Source of the DNA: Actinoplanes sp. L3-i22
Lineage (GTDB): Bacteria; Actinomycetota; Actinomycetes; Mycobacteriales; Micromonosporaceae
Direction: 5' to 3'
NCBI RefSeq assembly: GCF_019704555.1
Contig: NZ_AP024745.1
Span: 11,273,501-11,337,500 of the forward strand
Length of the DNA: 64,000 bases
Numbering within the stretch: the stretch's first letter is position 1; every line of letters begins with the position of its first letter. Made by a program: the position numbers and the translations under genes. Of the stretch, positions 17,645-26,354 are shown piece by piece. Below the pieces are notes generated by a model that had not been told where the DNA came from, made no database searches, and saw only the letters and a list, made by a program, of their open reading frames with translations.

Positions 17645-20600
17645 GCCTCATGCTCCTTGCCAGCCTGCGAGGGCTGCTGCCCTCCCGGAGTCTCCTCCAG
17701 GTTGGTCGATTGTTCCTTGGTGCGACCGCGTTGCACACCCCGGTGGTACGCGGACAGCAGACCGCGGACCCCCTCGGGCGAACGGCGCTGGACGGAGTTA
17801 GCGGTCCGGTCAACACCGCCGGGGACAAGTTGCGCCATCGGCGTGCGCTTCGGAAGGCCCGCCGTGGTCGTCGTGTCGATCGAGACTTCAGCGGCCTTCT
17901 GAGCGGCCTGCCAGCCGTCGTCGGCCGCGGTCTGCCACGGGCTGGACGGAGCGCCGCCGCCGTACGAACCGGCACCGCCGGCCGCCGCGGACGCGCCCAC
18001 CTTGGCCGTGTCGAACTCGCGGGCCTCCGGGGAGACCGCCTGCTGCGGGACTCCAGCGGTCCGTACCGGCTCGCCGGTCGGGATCCGCTGCGAGACCACC
18101 GCGTCCTCGCCGACACCGGCGACGGACGGCTTGGTGGCGGTCGCCTGGGTCGTGGTGAACCAGGCCGACTCGAGCTCCCGGAAGATCGGCAGCTCCATCG
18201 TCTCGTCGGCGAACGGCACCGCACCCTCGCGGGCGGAGGAGATCTGCGCCGCCGCGGTCGCCTGGTCGACGGCCGGGCTGCTGACCGGGTTGAGCGACGA
18301 GTCGTACGCCGGCGGGGCCGACGCGGGCAACGCCGCCGTGGGCGGGTTGACCGGACGGGCCACCTCGGGGTGCGGCTCGGCGTTCTCCGGACGGTACCTC
18401 GGGATCTCGGCGGTCATGTCGAGCGCCGCGGCGAGGTTCTCCGGCACGTGCGGGGTCTCCCGGTCGCTGGCGACCGGCGGCCAGGCCGGCGGTGCCGAGG
18501 CGAAGGAGACCGGCTCGTTCGGGCCGGAGACCGGCGCTGCCGAGTACGGCGGCGCGGACGGCACCGGCGGAGCCGAGGTGACCGGCGGGGCGGACGGCAC
18601 CGGCGGGGCGGAGACCGGCGGCATGAACGGGTTCCGGCCCTGGCTCTCCGGGTTCGCCGGGAGCTGACGCGGAATGGTCGCGCCGTAGCCGTTCATGTCC
18701 CCGTCGGGACGCTGGTAGTCGTTGCCGTTGCGGCGCTGGGCCAGCTCGTCCAGCCCGGCGAAGCCCTGCGGGCCGGAGCTGATCGGACCGGACGGCAGCG
18801 GCGGGAGCGGCTCGTTGCTGCGCGGGCCGAAGCCCCCGCTGGGCGAGCCGTTGAAGCCGTTGGCGCCGTTGAGCCCGCCGTTGAAGCCGTTGGACCCGCC
18901 ACCGAACCCGTTGGATCCGCCGTTGAAGCCGTTGGGCCCGCCGCCGAACCCGTTGGACGGGGCGGCGCCGGTCAGGTCGGACCAGGACGGTGCGGAGCCG
19001 TTCGAGCCGTTGCTGCCCGGGTACCCACCGCGACCGCTCTCCAGGGCGAGGGGCTCGCCGAAGGACGGCATCGCGGCCGGCGGTGCGTCGTAGCCACCAC
19101 CCGGAATCCGGCCGGCGGTCGCGCTGGCCAGGACCGAGGTGGGCAGGCCCACTTCGGCGACCGTGCCACGCTCGCGGTCGGCCGGGCGGAGCTCGACACG
19201 GACCCCGTGCCGGTTCGCCAGCCGGGCGACCACGACCAGGCCCATCATCCGGGAGACGGCCACATCCACCGTGGGCGGGTTGGCGAGACGCTCGTTGAGG
19301 TCCCGCAACTGCTCACGGCTGATGCCGATGCCGTGGTCCTCCACCGAGAGCACCGCGCTGTCGCCGACCCGGCGGGCCTCGACCAGCACGTTGGAGTTCG
19401 GCGGGGAGAACGCGGTCGCGTTGTCGAAGAGCTCGGCGACCAGGTGGACCATGTCGTTGACGGCGTGCGCCGAGACTTCCAGCTCCCGGTCGATGACGCC
19501 GAACTCGATCCGGGTGTAGTGCTCGACCTCGGACTGCGCGGCGCGCAGCACGTCGATCAGAGCAGCCGGCTCGCGCTGCACACGGGTGGAGTCGGCGCCC
19601 GCGAGAACCAGGAGGTTCTCGTCGTTACGCCGCATTCGGGTGGCCAGGTGGTCGAGCTGGAAGAGCTCGGCCAGCCGGTCCGGGTCCTCCTCGCCGCGCT
19701 CCAGCCGGTCCAGGTGACCGATGAGCCGGTCGACCAGGATCTGCGAACGGCGGGCGAGGTTGACGAACATGGTCGCGACGGAGGCCCGCAGGGCGGCCTG
19801 CTCGGCCGCGGTCCGCACGGCTTCCAGGTGGACCGCGTTGAACGCCTCGGTCACCTGCCCGAACTCGTCCCGGCTACGCACCGGGAGGGGCTCGGCGATC
19901 TGGTCGGCGACCTGGGCCGGGGTGAGCGACGCGGAGAGCGACGGGTCCCGCAGCCGGCTGACCGCGTGCGGCAGGCCGAACTGGGCGACCGCGAGGGCAC
20001 CCTGGCGCAGCTCACGCAGCGAGCGGGCCATCGACCGGGCGACGAGCCAGGCGAACAGGATGGCCAGCAGCAGCATGCCGAGCAGGACGCTGGTCTCGAC
20101 GAAGACCGTCCGGTTCGTCGAGTTCCGCTTGTCGGTGGCCTCGGTGACGATGCTCTTGTCGAGCTGCTCCTCGACCTGACGGAACGTGTCGTCGTAGCCG
20201 GACAGCGCCTGGTCCCACGCGTCGGTGGTCAGGTGGTTCTGCGAGATGTCCGAGCCCGGGTTGGCCAGCAGCGGGGTGATCAGGTTCGTCGCCGCGTACT
20301 GCGCCGTGTTCGCCGTCGTGGTCTTCTCGAAGAGCGAGTTCTCACCGTTGGTCGACACCGCTTCGAGGTTGGCCTTGGCCAGGTTGAAGCCGGTCTGGGC
20401 GGTGAGGAACGTCTGCCGCAGCGTGGCGTTGAACTTCTGGAGCCCGATCACCTCGTGACCGATGTACCGCTGCTGGGAGACGAACTCCTTGGCCCGGGCC
20501 ACCTCGGCGACCGCCCGCAGGTGGTCGCTCAGGTTCGCGTCACTGGCCTGCTGGGCAGCGGCGTCACGCACGCTGAGCAGGTCGGTGATGAGCGTGTTGT

Positions 20601-21126
20601 AGGTGGTCTCGACGCTCTCGACGCTCTCGCCCTTGGTGACCTTGCTGCGGTAGGCGGCGAGGTCGGCGAGGTTGTTGTCCAGGCGGCCGAGCATGATGTT
20701 CACGCGCTCCGGCTGGCCCTCGACCGCGGACCGCTGCTGCGCGTAACGCTGCGTGGCCGCTTCCACCTTGCTGTGCACGGCGTTGTACTTCGGCACGGCA
20801 TAGTTCGCGAGGTTGGTGTTCGTGGAACCGCTGAACTGCTTGTCCGTCGCGACGGCGATCTCCATCGCGAAGGCGCGCTCGTCCTGCAGCTGATCAGCGA
20901 GGCCACCCGCGGCCTCGGCCAGCACGGCGAGGGTTCGGGTGTTCTCGGCGGTGTTGGCCTGGTCGATGTGCTCGATGAGACCGTTGACGCCGACGAAGAT
21001 CGTCGCGATGGTCGGCACGAACATGATCAGACCAAGCTTGGACCAGATGGGTAGGTCTCGCAGACGACCCGTAGGTCGACGCAGACGCGACATGACGCCG
21101 TCCGCCTCACTTGGGCGCTTGCTCAC
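17641..21126 (-). CDS. Nitrate/nitrite-sensor-type histidine kinase of the conservon (CvnA type)
   Basis: A 1161-residue membrane sensor. The first transmembrane helix is at about 30-50 ([16 protein letters not shown]), followed by a large extracytoplasmic NIT-type sensing domain (about 55-340), a second helix (about 344-362), HAMP, a phosphoacceptor-like helix around [10 protein letters not shown], and a HATPase domain with N box ELFDNATAF (near 565) and G1 VEDHGIGIS (near 597). From about 700 to the end the protein is Gly/Asn then Pro-rich. NGF/GG repeats occupy about 722-760, and the tail (SAWFT near 985, [22 protein letters not shown] near 1089) recurs in the proline-rich protein at 12995-15298. 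The GTG start at 21126 has AGGAGG eight bases upstream. It heads the four-gene conservon. The ligand is unknown. Confidence 0.93.
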   Translation of the reverse strand: MSKRPSEADGVMSRLRRPTGRLRDLPIWSKLGLIMFVPTIATIFVGVNGLIEHIDQANTAENTRTLAVLAEAAGGLADQLQDERAFAMEIAVATDKQFSGSTNTNLANYAVPKYNAVHSKVEAATQRYAQQRSAVEGQPERVNIMLGRLDNNLADLAAYRSKVTKGESVESVETTYNTLITDLLSVRDAAAQQASDANLSDHLRAVAEVARAKEFVSQQRYIGHEVIGLQKFNATLRQTFLTAQTGFNLAKANLEAVSTNGENSLFEKTTTANTAQYAATNLITPLLANPGSDISQNHLTTDAWDQALSGYDDTFRQVEEQLDKSIVTEATDKRNSTNRTVFVETSVLLGMLLLAILFAWLVARSMARSLRELRQGALAVAQFGLPHAVSRLRDPSLSASLTPAQVADQIAEPLPVRSRDEFGQVTEAFNAVHLEAVRTAAEQAALRASVATMFVNLARRSQILVDRLIGHLDRLERGEEDPDRLAELFQLDHLATRMRRNDENLLVLAGADSTRVQREPAALIDVLRAAQSEVEHYTRIEFGVIDRELEVSAHAVNDMVHLVAELFDNATAFSPPNSNVLVEARRVGDSAVLSVEDHGIGISREQLRDLNERLANPPTVDVAVSRMMGLVVVARLANRHGVRVELRPADRERGTVAEVGLPTSVLASATAGRIPGGGYDAPPAAMPSFGEPLALESGRGGYPGSNGSNGSAPSWSDLTGAAPSNGFGGGPNGFNGGSNGFGGGSNGFNGGLNGANGFNGSPSGGFGPRSNEPLPPLPSGPISSGPQGFAGLDELAQRRNGNDYQRPDGDMNGYGATIPRQLPANPESQGRNPFMPPVSAPPVPSAPPVTSAPPVPSAPPYSAAPVSGPNEPVSFASAPPAWPPVASDRETPHVPENLAAALDMTAEIPRYRPENAEPHPEVARPVNPPTAALPASAPPAYDSSLNPVSSPAVDQATAAAQISSAREGAVPFADETMELPIFRELESAWFTTTQATATKPSVAGVGEDAVVSQRIPTGEPVRTAGVPQQAVSPEAREFDTAKVGASAAAGGAGSYGGGAPSSPWQTAADDGWQAAQKAAEVSIDTTTTAGLPKRTPMAQLVPGGVDRTANSVQRRSPEGVRGLLSAYHRGVQRGRTKEQSTNLEETPGGQQPSQAGKEHEA
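18850..18957 (-). repeat. Gly/Asn-rich repeat region in the sensor kinase
   Basis: The DNA encodes about nine degenerate units of NGF-GG, NGFNGG or NGANG type as 12-18-base imperfect repeats. It links the ATPase domain to the proline-rich tail and is probably a flexible spacer prone to copy-number change. Confidence 0.75.
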
Positions 21127-21312
21127 GTCACCGTCCTCCTGATTCGGGCCCGGCATTCGGCTCGCCGGGCACCGCACACGGCCGACTCGCCGGGTCGGGC
21201 CCCCGAGATTCCATCACGACGAGTGTCAAAGAGAAAGAGCAGGCGGACACGGACCGGTTGTGTGACGCGATGTTGCAACGTCGCAGTTGGACATCGCCGG
21301 TCTGAAATCACT

Positions 21313-21324
21313 ACCTGTACAGGT
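21313..21324. promoter_or_regulatory. Palindrome ACCTGTACAGGT, candidate operator
   Basis: A perfect 12-base palindrome lies between a possible -35 (TTGAGA) and -10 (TAGTGA) read on the minus strand toward the conservon. That position would suit a repressor site. The promoter itself is weakly supported. Confidence 0.4.
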
Positions 21325-21555
21325 GCAGGTTTCTCAAGGTCACTCGAACGCGGTCGGCGCGGCGTTGGGGGGTGGGGCGCAGGCCGACGAGTCAGATCGT
21401 AGTCGATCGCGACAGGAGAGACGATGGCTCGGTTCCACCGCGATCTGCAAGGCAAATGCCGGATTATGCCAAGTTTGTAGGCCGCAGTGTAGCCGAACGG
21501 TGGAGCCCGGGATCCGGACAGGTAATTTCGTCTGCCGTACGTTCGCTCGTATCCC

Positions 21556-21575
21556 AAAAAAGGGCGAAAAGCCCG
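21556..21575 (-). terminator. Rho-independent terminator of add
   Basis: On the minus strand a short GGGC/GCCC hairpin is followed by TTTTTT, directly after the add stop codon. This is one of the few hairpins in the window with a real U-tract. Confidence 0.75.
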
Positions 21576-21578
21576 ACT

Positions 21579-22700
21579 TCAGCCGAGCAACTTGGCATAC
21601 GCCGGCTTGATGACCTCGTTGATGAGCACCAATCGCTCGTCGTACGGGATGAACGCCGACTTCATCGCGTTGATGGTCAACCACTGCAGTTCCGCCCAGC
21701 CCCACCCGAACGCCTCGGTCAGCAGGGTCATCTCCCGGCTCATCGAGGTCCCGCTCATCAGCCGGTTGTCCGTGTTCACGGTGACCCGGAAGCGCAGATC
21801 GCGGAGCAGCTTGATCGGGTGCGCCGCGATCGACTCGGCCGCGCCGGTCTGCACGTTCGACGACGGGCACAGCTCCAGCGGGATCCGCTTGTCCCGGACG
21901 TACGCCGCGAGCCGCCCCAGCACCGGCGGCGCCGCCTCGGTGCCCCCGGTCGCGGTGACCGAGCTCGGCCCGGCCGCTCCGACGGTGATGTCGTCGATCA
22001 GCCGGACGCCGTGACCCAACCGGTCGGCGCCGCACCACTGGATGGCCTCCCAGATCGACGGCAGGCCGAACGCCTCACCCGCATGGATGGTGAAGTGGAA
22101 GTTCTCCCGCTGCAGGTACTCGAAGGCGTCCAGGTGCCGGGTGGGCGGGAAGCCGGCCTCGGCGCCGGCGATGTCGAAGCCGACCACCCCGGCGTCCCGG
22201 AACCGGACGGACAGCTCGGCGATCTCCTGCGAGCGGGCCGCGTGCCGCATCGCGGTCAGCAGCGTGCCGATCCGGATCGGGGAGCCGTTCGCGGCCGCTT
22301 CGGCGCACCCCTCGCGATAGCCGGCCTCCACCGCCTCGACCACCTGGTCCAGGGTGAGACCGCGCTCCAGGTGCTGTTCCGGGGCGTAGCGGACCTCGGC
22401 GTAGACCACGCCGTCGGCGGCCAGGTCGAGCGCGCACTCCTTGGCCACCCGGTGCAGCCCCTCGGCGGTCTGCATCACCGCGACGGTGTGCGCGAACGTC
22501 TCCAGGTACCGTTCCAGCGAGCCGGAGTCGGCGGCGGCGACGAACCACTCGCCCAGCCGCGCCGGGTCGGTCTCGGGCAGCTCATGGCCCACCTGAGCGG
22601 CCAGCTCCACGATCGTGGACGGGCGGAGTCCACCGTCCAGATGGTCGTGCAACAGAGCCTTGGGAGCCTTGACGATGTCCGAGTACGAGATGCCAGCCAT
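21579..22700 (-). CDS. add: Adenosine deaminase
   Basis: Converts adenosine and deoxyadenosine to inosine forms in purine salvage. The 373-residue TIM-barrel enzyme has the metal site HDHLDGG (about 18-24), FTIHAGE (near 213) with the zinc histidine and catalytic glutamate, LGHGVRL (near 238), and the final NTDN (near 316) with the zinc aspartate. Length and motifs are typical. It is divergent from rlmA with 26 bases between the start codons and is followed by its own terminator. It fits the nucleoside salvage block that continues to the right, although rlmA and the DUF4272 gene lie between. Confidence 0.96.
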   Translation of the reverse strand: MAGISYSDIVKAPKALLHDHLDGGLRPSTIVELAAQVGHELPETDPARLGEWFVAAADSGSLERYLETFAHTVAVMQTAEGLHRVAKECALDLAADGVVYAEVRYAPEQHLERGLTLDQVVEAVEAGYREGCAEAAANGSPIRIGTLLTAMRHAARSQEIAELSVRFRDAGVVGFDIAGAEAGFPPTRHLDAFEYLQRENFHFTIHAGEAFGLPSIWEAIQWCGADRLGHGVRLIDDITVGAAGPSSVTATGGTEAAPPVLGRLAAYVRDKRIPLELCPSSNVQTGAAESIAAHPIKLLRDLRFRVTVNTDNRLMSGTSMSREMTLLTEAFGWGWAELQWLTINAMKSAFIPYDERLVLINEVIKPAYAKLLG

Positions 22701-22726
22701 CCGGAAAGCCTAGAGGGAACCAGCCG

Positions 22727-23575
22727 ATGATCGATGGCGCATTGCCGTTCCTCAGGTGCCCGGTGTGTCGGAAGCCGCTGGATCGGCGCGAGCGGGCCTT
22801 GCGCTGCCCCGCCGGGCACAGCTTCGACATGGCCCGCCAGGGCTACGCCGACCTCAGCGCGGGCCGGCTGCCGCACACCGGCGACAGTGCCGAGATGATC
22901 GCCGACCGCGCCGATTTCCTGGCCGCCGGCCACTACGCCTTCATCGCCGCGGCGCTCGCCCGGGCCACGGCCGACCTTCAAGATCAAAATCAAGATCCGA
23001 TTACGGTACGGCCTGAGCCGCCCCTGATCCTCGACGCCGGCACCGGCACCGGCGACTACCTGGCGCACGTCCTCGACGCCGCCCCGGCCGCCACCGGCCT
23101 GGGCCTGGACGTGTCGAAACCGGCCCTCCGCCGGGCCGCCCGGGCCCACCCGCGCGCCGCCGCGGTGCTGACCGACCTGTGGCGCCCGCTCCCGGTCGCG
23201 GACGCCTGCGCCACGGTGATCCTGAACGTCTTCGCCCCGCGCAACGGGCCGGAGTTCCATCGGGTGCTACGACCGGACGGCCGGCTGCTCGTGGTCACCC
23301 CGGCCGCCGACCACCTCGCCGAGCTGGTCGCCGCGCACGGCCTGATCCAGGTCGACCCGGACAAGGCGGCGCGGGTCAGCGAGACGCTCGACGAGCACTT
23401 CCGGCCGGCCGGGACGACCACCCTGCGGCAGGCGATGCGGCTGACCGGCGACGAGGTGCGCACGCTGATCGGGATGACCCCGAGCGCCCGGCACGTGCCG
23501 GTCGGCGACCTGCCGGCCCGGGACGTGACGGTGACCGCGGCGGTGGAGCTCACGGCGTACGCAAGAAGGGGTTGA
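22727..23575 (+). CDS. RlmA-type 23S rRNA (guanine-N1)-methyltransferase
   Basis: Likely methylates a guanine N1 in domain II of 23S rRNA with S-adenosylmethionine. The 282-residue protein starts with the RlmA zinc finger, CPVCRKPL and CPAGHSFDMARQGYADL (C-x2-C then C-x3-H, residues about 9-40), followed by a class I methyltransferase with LDAGTGTGDYL (near 100) as the SAM site, LGLDVSKPALR, and VTPAADHLAEL. The RlmAI and RlmAII (TlrB) branches modify neighbouring guanines; the latter contributes to tylosin resistance in producers, but I cannot tell the branch from sequence alone. No antibiotic genes are adjacent, so a housekeeping role is more likely. Confidence 0.88.
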   Translation: MIDGALPFLRCPVCRKPLDRRERALRCPAGHSFDMARQGYADLSAGRLPHTGDSAEMIADRADFLAAGHYAFIAAALARATADLQDQNQDPITVRPEPPLILDAGTGTGDYLAHVLDAAPAATGLGLDVSKPALRRAARAHPRAAAVLTDLWRPLPVADACATVILNVFAPRNGPEFHRVLRPDGRLLVVTPAADHLAELVAAHGLIQVDPDKAARVSETLDEHFRPAGTTTLRQAMRLTGDEVRTLIGMTPSARHVPVGDLPARDVTVTAAVELTAYARRG

Positions 23576-23592
23576 AAGGGTTTGATCCCGGC

Positions 23593-24273
23593 CTAGACGG
23601 ACAGGTCGACTTCTTCCCATTCCGGCGGCTTGTCATGGTAGGGACCGTGGAAGATGACGGCCCACTCCAGCGCCCACCGGCGCTGCCCGATCGCGTTGCT
23701 GTCCACCTCGCCGGGCAGCTCCCGGCCGGCCTGCTCGGCCTCCTGGTACGCCCAGTCCAGGCAGTAGTAGAGATCGAGCAGCACCGCGGCCTCGGCGGCG
23801 TCCCGGACCGCGACCAGCGACCGGGACCGCCAGCGGCCGAACGTCTCGCCGGCCGGCAGATCCGGCATCTGCGCCATCAGGTGATCGTCCGGCGGCACCG
23901 TCGGGTCCAGGTGCCGGCCCAGCCCGAGCAGGTAGGCCAGCGCGAACACCGCGTCGTGGTGCAGCACGAACGACCGGTGGTCGCCCTTGGCCCCGATCAC
24001 GAACTGCCACTCCGGCGGGGTGACCAACTCGACCAGATGGGAGGCGAGCAGCCAGCTCATCGCCGCCTCGGTGGGCATCCCGAAGCAGCGGGCCACCACC
24101 ACGTGCAGCACCGCGGCCCGGGCCTCCAACTCGGCCACCGGGCGCAGCTCGACCGTGTCGCCCAGCTCCCACACCAGTGGGAAGGACGGCGGCGGCAACG
24201 GCAGAGCCAGCCTGGTCAGTTCGTCCAGGCTGGCCTCGCGAACCGCGCGTGGATCGGGAGCGGCCTTCGTCAT
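23593..24273 (-). CDS. DUF4272-like protein
   Basis: A 226-residue cytosolic protein. The pattern of an N-terminal AVLHVVVARCFGMPTEAAMSWL helix segment (written in part), AVFALAYLLGLG, then DAAEAAVLLDLYYCLDWAYQEA and the ending RRWALEWAVIF with WEEVDLSV resembles the DUF4272 family. No enzyme motif is visible. It begins six bases after the stop of deoA on the same strand and is almost certainly co-transcribed with cdd and deoA, so a link to nucleoside metabolism is possible but unproven. It is convergent with rlmA. Confidence 0.7.
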   Translation of the reverse strand: MTKAAPDPRAVREASLDELTRLALPLPPPSFPLVWELGDTVELRPVAELEARAAVLHVVVARCFGMPTEAAMSWLLASHLVELVTPPEWQFVIGAKGDHRSFVLHHDAVFALAYLLGLGRHLDPTVPPDDHLMAQMPDLPAGETFGRWRSRSLVAVRDAAEAAVLLDLYYCLDWAYQEAEQAGRELPGEVDSNAIGQRRWALEWAVIFHGPYHDKPPEWEEVDLSV

Positions 24274-24279
24274 GGTGCG

Positions 24280-25557
24280 TCAGGCTATGCGGTCCAGGAG
24301 CAACCCGGCAGAGGCGGGGGCATCGGCCCCGATCATGATCGCCGCGACAGCATCGGCGCGGGCCGCCTCGATCCGGGACTGCTCATCGGTACGCAGCTCG
24401 AGCAGCACGTCACCGGCCTTCACCCGGTCGCCCGGCTTGACCCTGAGCTGCACGCCGGCACCGAAGCTGACCGGGTCCTCCTTACGGGCGCGACCGGCGC
24501 CGAGGCGCCAGGCGGCGACCCCGATCCCGTACGCGTCCATGGTGGTCACCACGCCGTCCGCCTCGGCCCGCAACACCTCGGTGTGCGCCGCGGTCGGCAG
24601 CGTCGCGTCCGGGTCGCCGCCCTGCGCCCGGATCATCGCCTTCCAGGTGTCCATCGCGGCGCCGGAGGCGAGCACCTTCTCCGGGTCGGCGTCCACGCCC
24701 GCGGCGGCCAGCATCTCCCGGGCCAGTGCCAGGGTCAGCTCGACCACGTCGGACGGGCCGCCACCGGCCAGCACCTCGACCGACTCGGCGACCTCGTTGG
24801 CGTTGCCGACGGCCAGGCCGAGCGGGGTGCTCATGTCGGTGAGCAGGGCGACCGTGGTGACCCCGCTGTCCTTGCCCAGCTGGACCATGGTGCGGGCCAG
24901 CTCCTGGGCCTGTGCCAGGTCCTTCATGAACGCGCCGGAGCCGACCTTGACGTCCAGGACCAGCGCGCCGGTGCCCTCGGCGATCTTCTTGCTCATGATC
25001 GAGCTGGCGATCAGCGGGATCGCCTCGACCGTGCCGGTGACGTCGCGCAGGGCGTACAGCTTGCGGTCGGCCGGGGCCAGGCCGTCACCGGCCGCGCAGA
25101 TCACCGCGCCGATCTCGTCCAGCTGGCGCTTGAACTGCTCGTTGGAGATCCGGGCCTGCCAGCCCGGGATCGACTCCAGCTTGTCCAGCGTGCCGCCGGT
25201 GTGGCCCAGGCCGCGGCCGGAGAGCTGCGGCACGGCCACGCCGCACGCCGCGACCAGCGGGGTCAGCGGCAGCGTGATCTTGTCGCCGACGCCGCCGGTG
25301 GAGTGCTTGTCCGCGGTCGGCCGGGACACCGCGGACAGGTCCAGCCGCTCGCCGCTGGCGATCATCGCGGCGGTCCAGCGGGCGATCTCGGCCGGCGTCA
25401 TGCCGCGCAGCAGGATCGCCATGGCCAGCGCGGACATCTGCTCGTCGGCGACCACGCCCTTGGTGTACGCGTCGACCACCCAGTCGATCTGGGCGTCGGT
25501 CAGGACATGCCCGTCCCGCTTGGCCCGGATGACGTCGACCGCGGCAATCCCGCTCAT
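24280..25557 (-). CDS. deoA: Thymidine (pyrimidine-nucleoside) phosphorylase
   Basis: Phosphorolyses thymidine or deoxyuridine to the base and 2-deoxyribose-1-phosphate. The 425-residue protein carries the signature KHSTGGVGDKITL (about 83-95), SGRGLGHTGGTLDKLE (near 115), the sugar-binding SSIMSKKIA, and a C-terminal domain (VKPGDRVKAGDVL) typical of the family. The start overlaps the cdd stop by ATGA, so translation is coupled. Together with cdd, which supplies deoxyuridine from deoxycytidine, and deoC, it forms the deoxyribonucleoside degradation route. Pyrimidine-nucleoside versus strict thymidine specificity cannot be told apart here. Confidence 0.95.
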   Translation of the reverse strand: MSGIAAVDVIRAKRDGHVLTDAQIDWVVDAYTKGVVADEQMSALAMAILLRGMTPAEIARWTAAMIASGERLDLSAVSRPTADKHSTGGVGDKITLPLTPLVAACGVAVPQLSGRGLGHTGGTLDKLESIPGWQARISNEQFKRQLDEIGAVICAAGDGLAPADRKLYALRDVTGTVEAIPLIASSIMSKKIAEGTGALVLDVKVGSGAFMKDLAQAQELARTMVQLGKDSGVTTVALLTDMSTPLGLAVGNANEVAESVEVLAGGGPSDVVELTLALAREMLAAAGVDADPEKVLASGAAMDTWKAMIRAQGGDPDATLPTAAHTEVLRAEADGVVTTMDAYGIGVAAWRLGAGRARKEDPVSFGAGVQLRVKPGDRVKAGDVLLELRTDEQSRIEAARADAVAAIMIGADAPASAGLLLDRIA

Positions 25558-26273
25558 GCTTGTTCCTCTTTTTGCCAGCGCTGCGGAATTCCGTCCGGCA
25601 GCTCACCCTCGCCCGCCCAGGACAGAGCGCCCTCGGCGTCCACCACCACGACCCGCGGACTGCGGACCAGACCCCAGGCCACCGCGGCGGAGGCGGTCGG
25701 GAAATTCGGCCCCTCCTCCAGGATGCCCTTCTCCTCGCCGCTGCCCGGGGCGCCCGACGAGCGCTCCCAGTACCCGGTCCAGATCGTCGCGCCGCCGGAC
25801 AGGTCCGGGTGCACGAAGACCGTGCCGCGCCCGCGCCAGCGAGCCAGCTCGGCCGGGACCTCCGGGCCGCCGGCCGGGCCGGTGACCTTCTCCATGTCCA
25901 CCCAGCCGAACGCGTGCGGCAGCAGCTCGTCCATCCGCAGCGGCCGGGGCAGCGCCTCGACCAGCATGTCCGGGCCGCCGTGCTCCCACAGGAGCTGGCG
26001 GCAGCGCCCGCACGGCATCAGCGGGCCGCCGGTCGCATCCACGCAGGACATCGCGACCAGCTTGCCGCCGCCGGTCGCGTGCAGCGAGCTGACCATGCCG
26101 CACTCGGCGCACAGGGTCATGCCGAGGGACGCGTTCTCCACGTTGCAGCCGACCACCACCCGGCCGTCGTCGACCAGGGCGGCCACGCCGACCGGGAAGT
26201 CGGACGCGGGCACGTAGGCACGCCGCATCACCTCGATGGCGGCTGCTCGTAGCGCCGCCCAGTCGATCTCCAT
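25554..26273 (-). CDS. cdd: Cytidine deaminase with extra C-terminal domain
   Basis: Deaminates cytidine and deoxycytidine. Residues 1-128 form a standard tetrameric cytidine deaminase: VGCNVENASLG (near 41), TLCAECGM (near 53) with the catalytic CAE, and PCGRCRQLL (near 86) giving the other zinc cysteines. Normal homotetrameric enzymes stop near 130, but this 239-residue protein continues with about 110 residues (RGTVFVHPDLSGGATIWTG, EEGPNFPTASAAVAWGL, VVVVDAEGALSWAG) of a separate small beta-rich domain I do not recognise. The ATG 26273 was chosen where homology begins. Its stop overlaps deoA. A terminator-like hairpin at 26311-26339 separates it from the nucleoside importer operon. Confidence 0.92.
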   Translation of the reverse strand: MEIDWAALRAAAIEVMRRAYVPASDFPVGVAALVDDGRVVVGCNVENASLGMTLCAECGMVSSLHATGGGKLVAMSCVDATGGPLMPCGRCRQLLWEHGGPDMLVEALPRPLRMDELLPHAFGWVDMEKVTGPAGGPEVPAELARWRGRGTVFVHPDLSGGATIWTGYWERSSGAPGSGEEKGILEEGPNFPTASAAVAWGLVRSPRVVVVDAEGALSWAGEGELPDGIPQRWQKEEQA

Positions 26274-26310
26274 GATCTCGATTCTGCCCCACTGTCCGGT
26301 CCGCGAACGA

Positions 26311-26339
26311 CAGATGCCCGGGCCAGGCCCGGGCATCTG
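26311..26339 (-). terminator. Hairpin after nucleoside importer operon
   Basis: CAGATGCCCGGG and CCCGGGCATCTG form a perfect 12-base stem around CCAGG, 15 bases past the last permease stop and 37 bases before cdd. It probably limits readthrough from the importer into cdd-deoA. Confidence 0.8.
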
Positions 26340-26354
26340 ATGTTCAACGGAGAA

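Larger units (their letters stand above)
21127..21578. other. 452-base noncoding region upstream of the conservon
   Basis: No credible gene. It must contain the promoter of the leftward conservon operon and holds the terminator of add. A perfect 12-base palindrome, a TTGAGA sequence at 21332-21337 (minus strand) with TAGTGA about 18 bases on, and an isolated perfect TTGACA at 21224-21229 (minus strand) with no -10 are the only signals I see. Confidence 0.6.

Noticed and set aside
17638..21054. A 1138-codon open frame on the plus strand, antisense to the sensor kinase.
   Set aside because: It is a shadow created by high GC: its translation is Arg/Gly-rich without any domain, while the minus strand encodes a complete kinase.
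21224..21229. TTGACA (minus strand) as the -35 of the conservon promoter.
   Set aside because: No -10-like sequence is found 16-19 bases downstream.
23179..26217. A 1012-codon plus-strand open frame across deoA and cdd.
   Set aside because: It runs antisense to three well-identified genes and has no recognisable motif.
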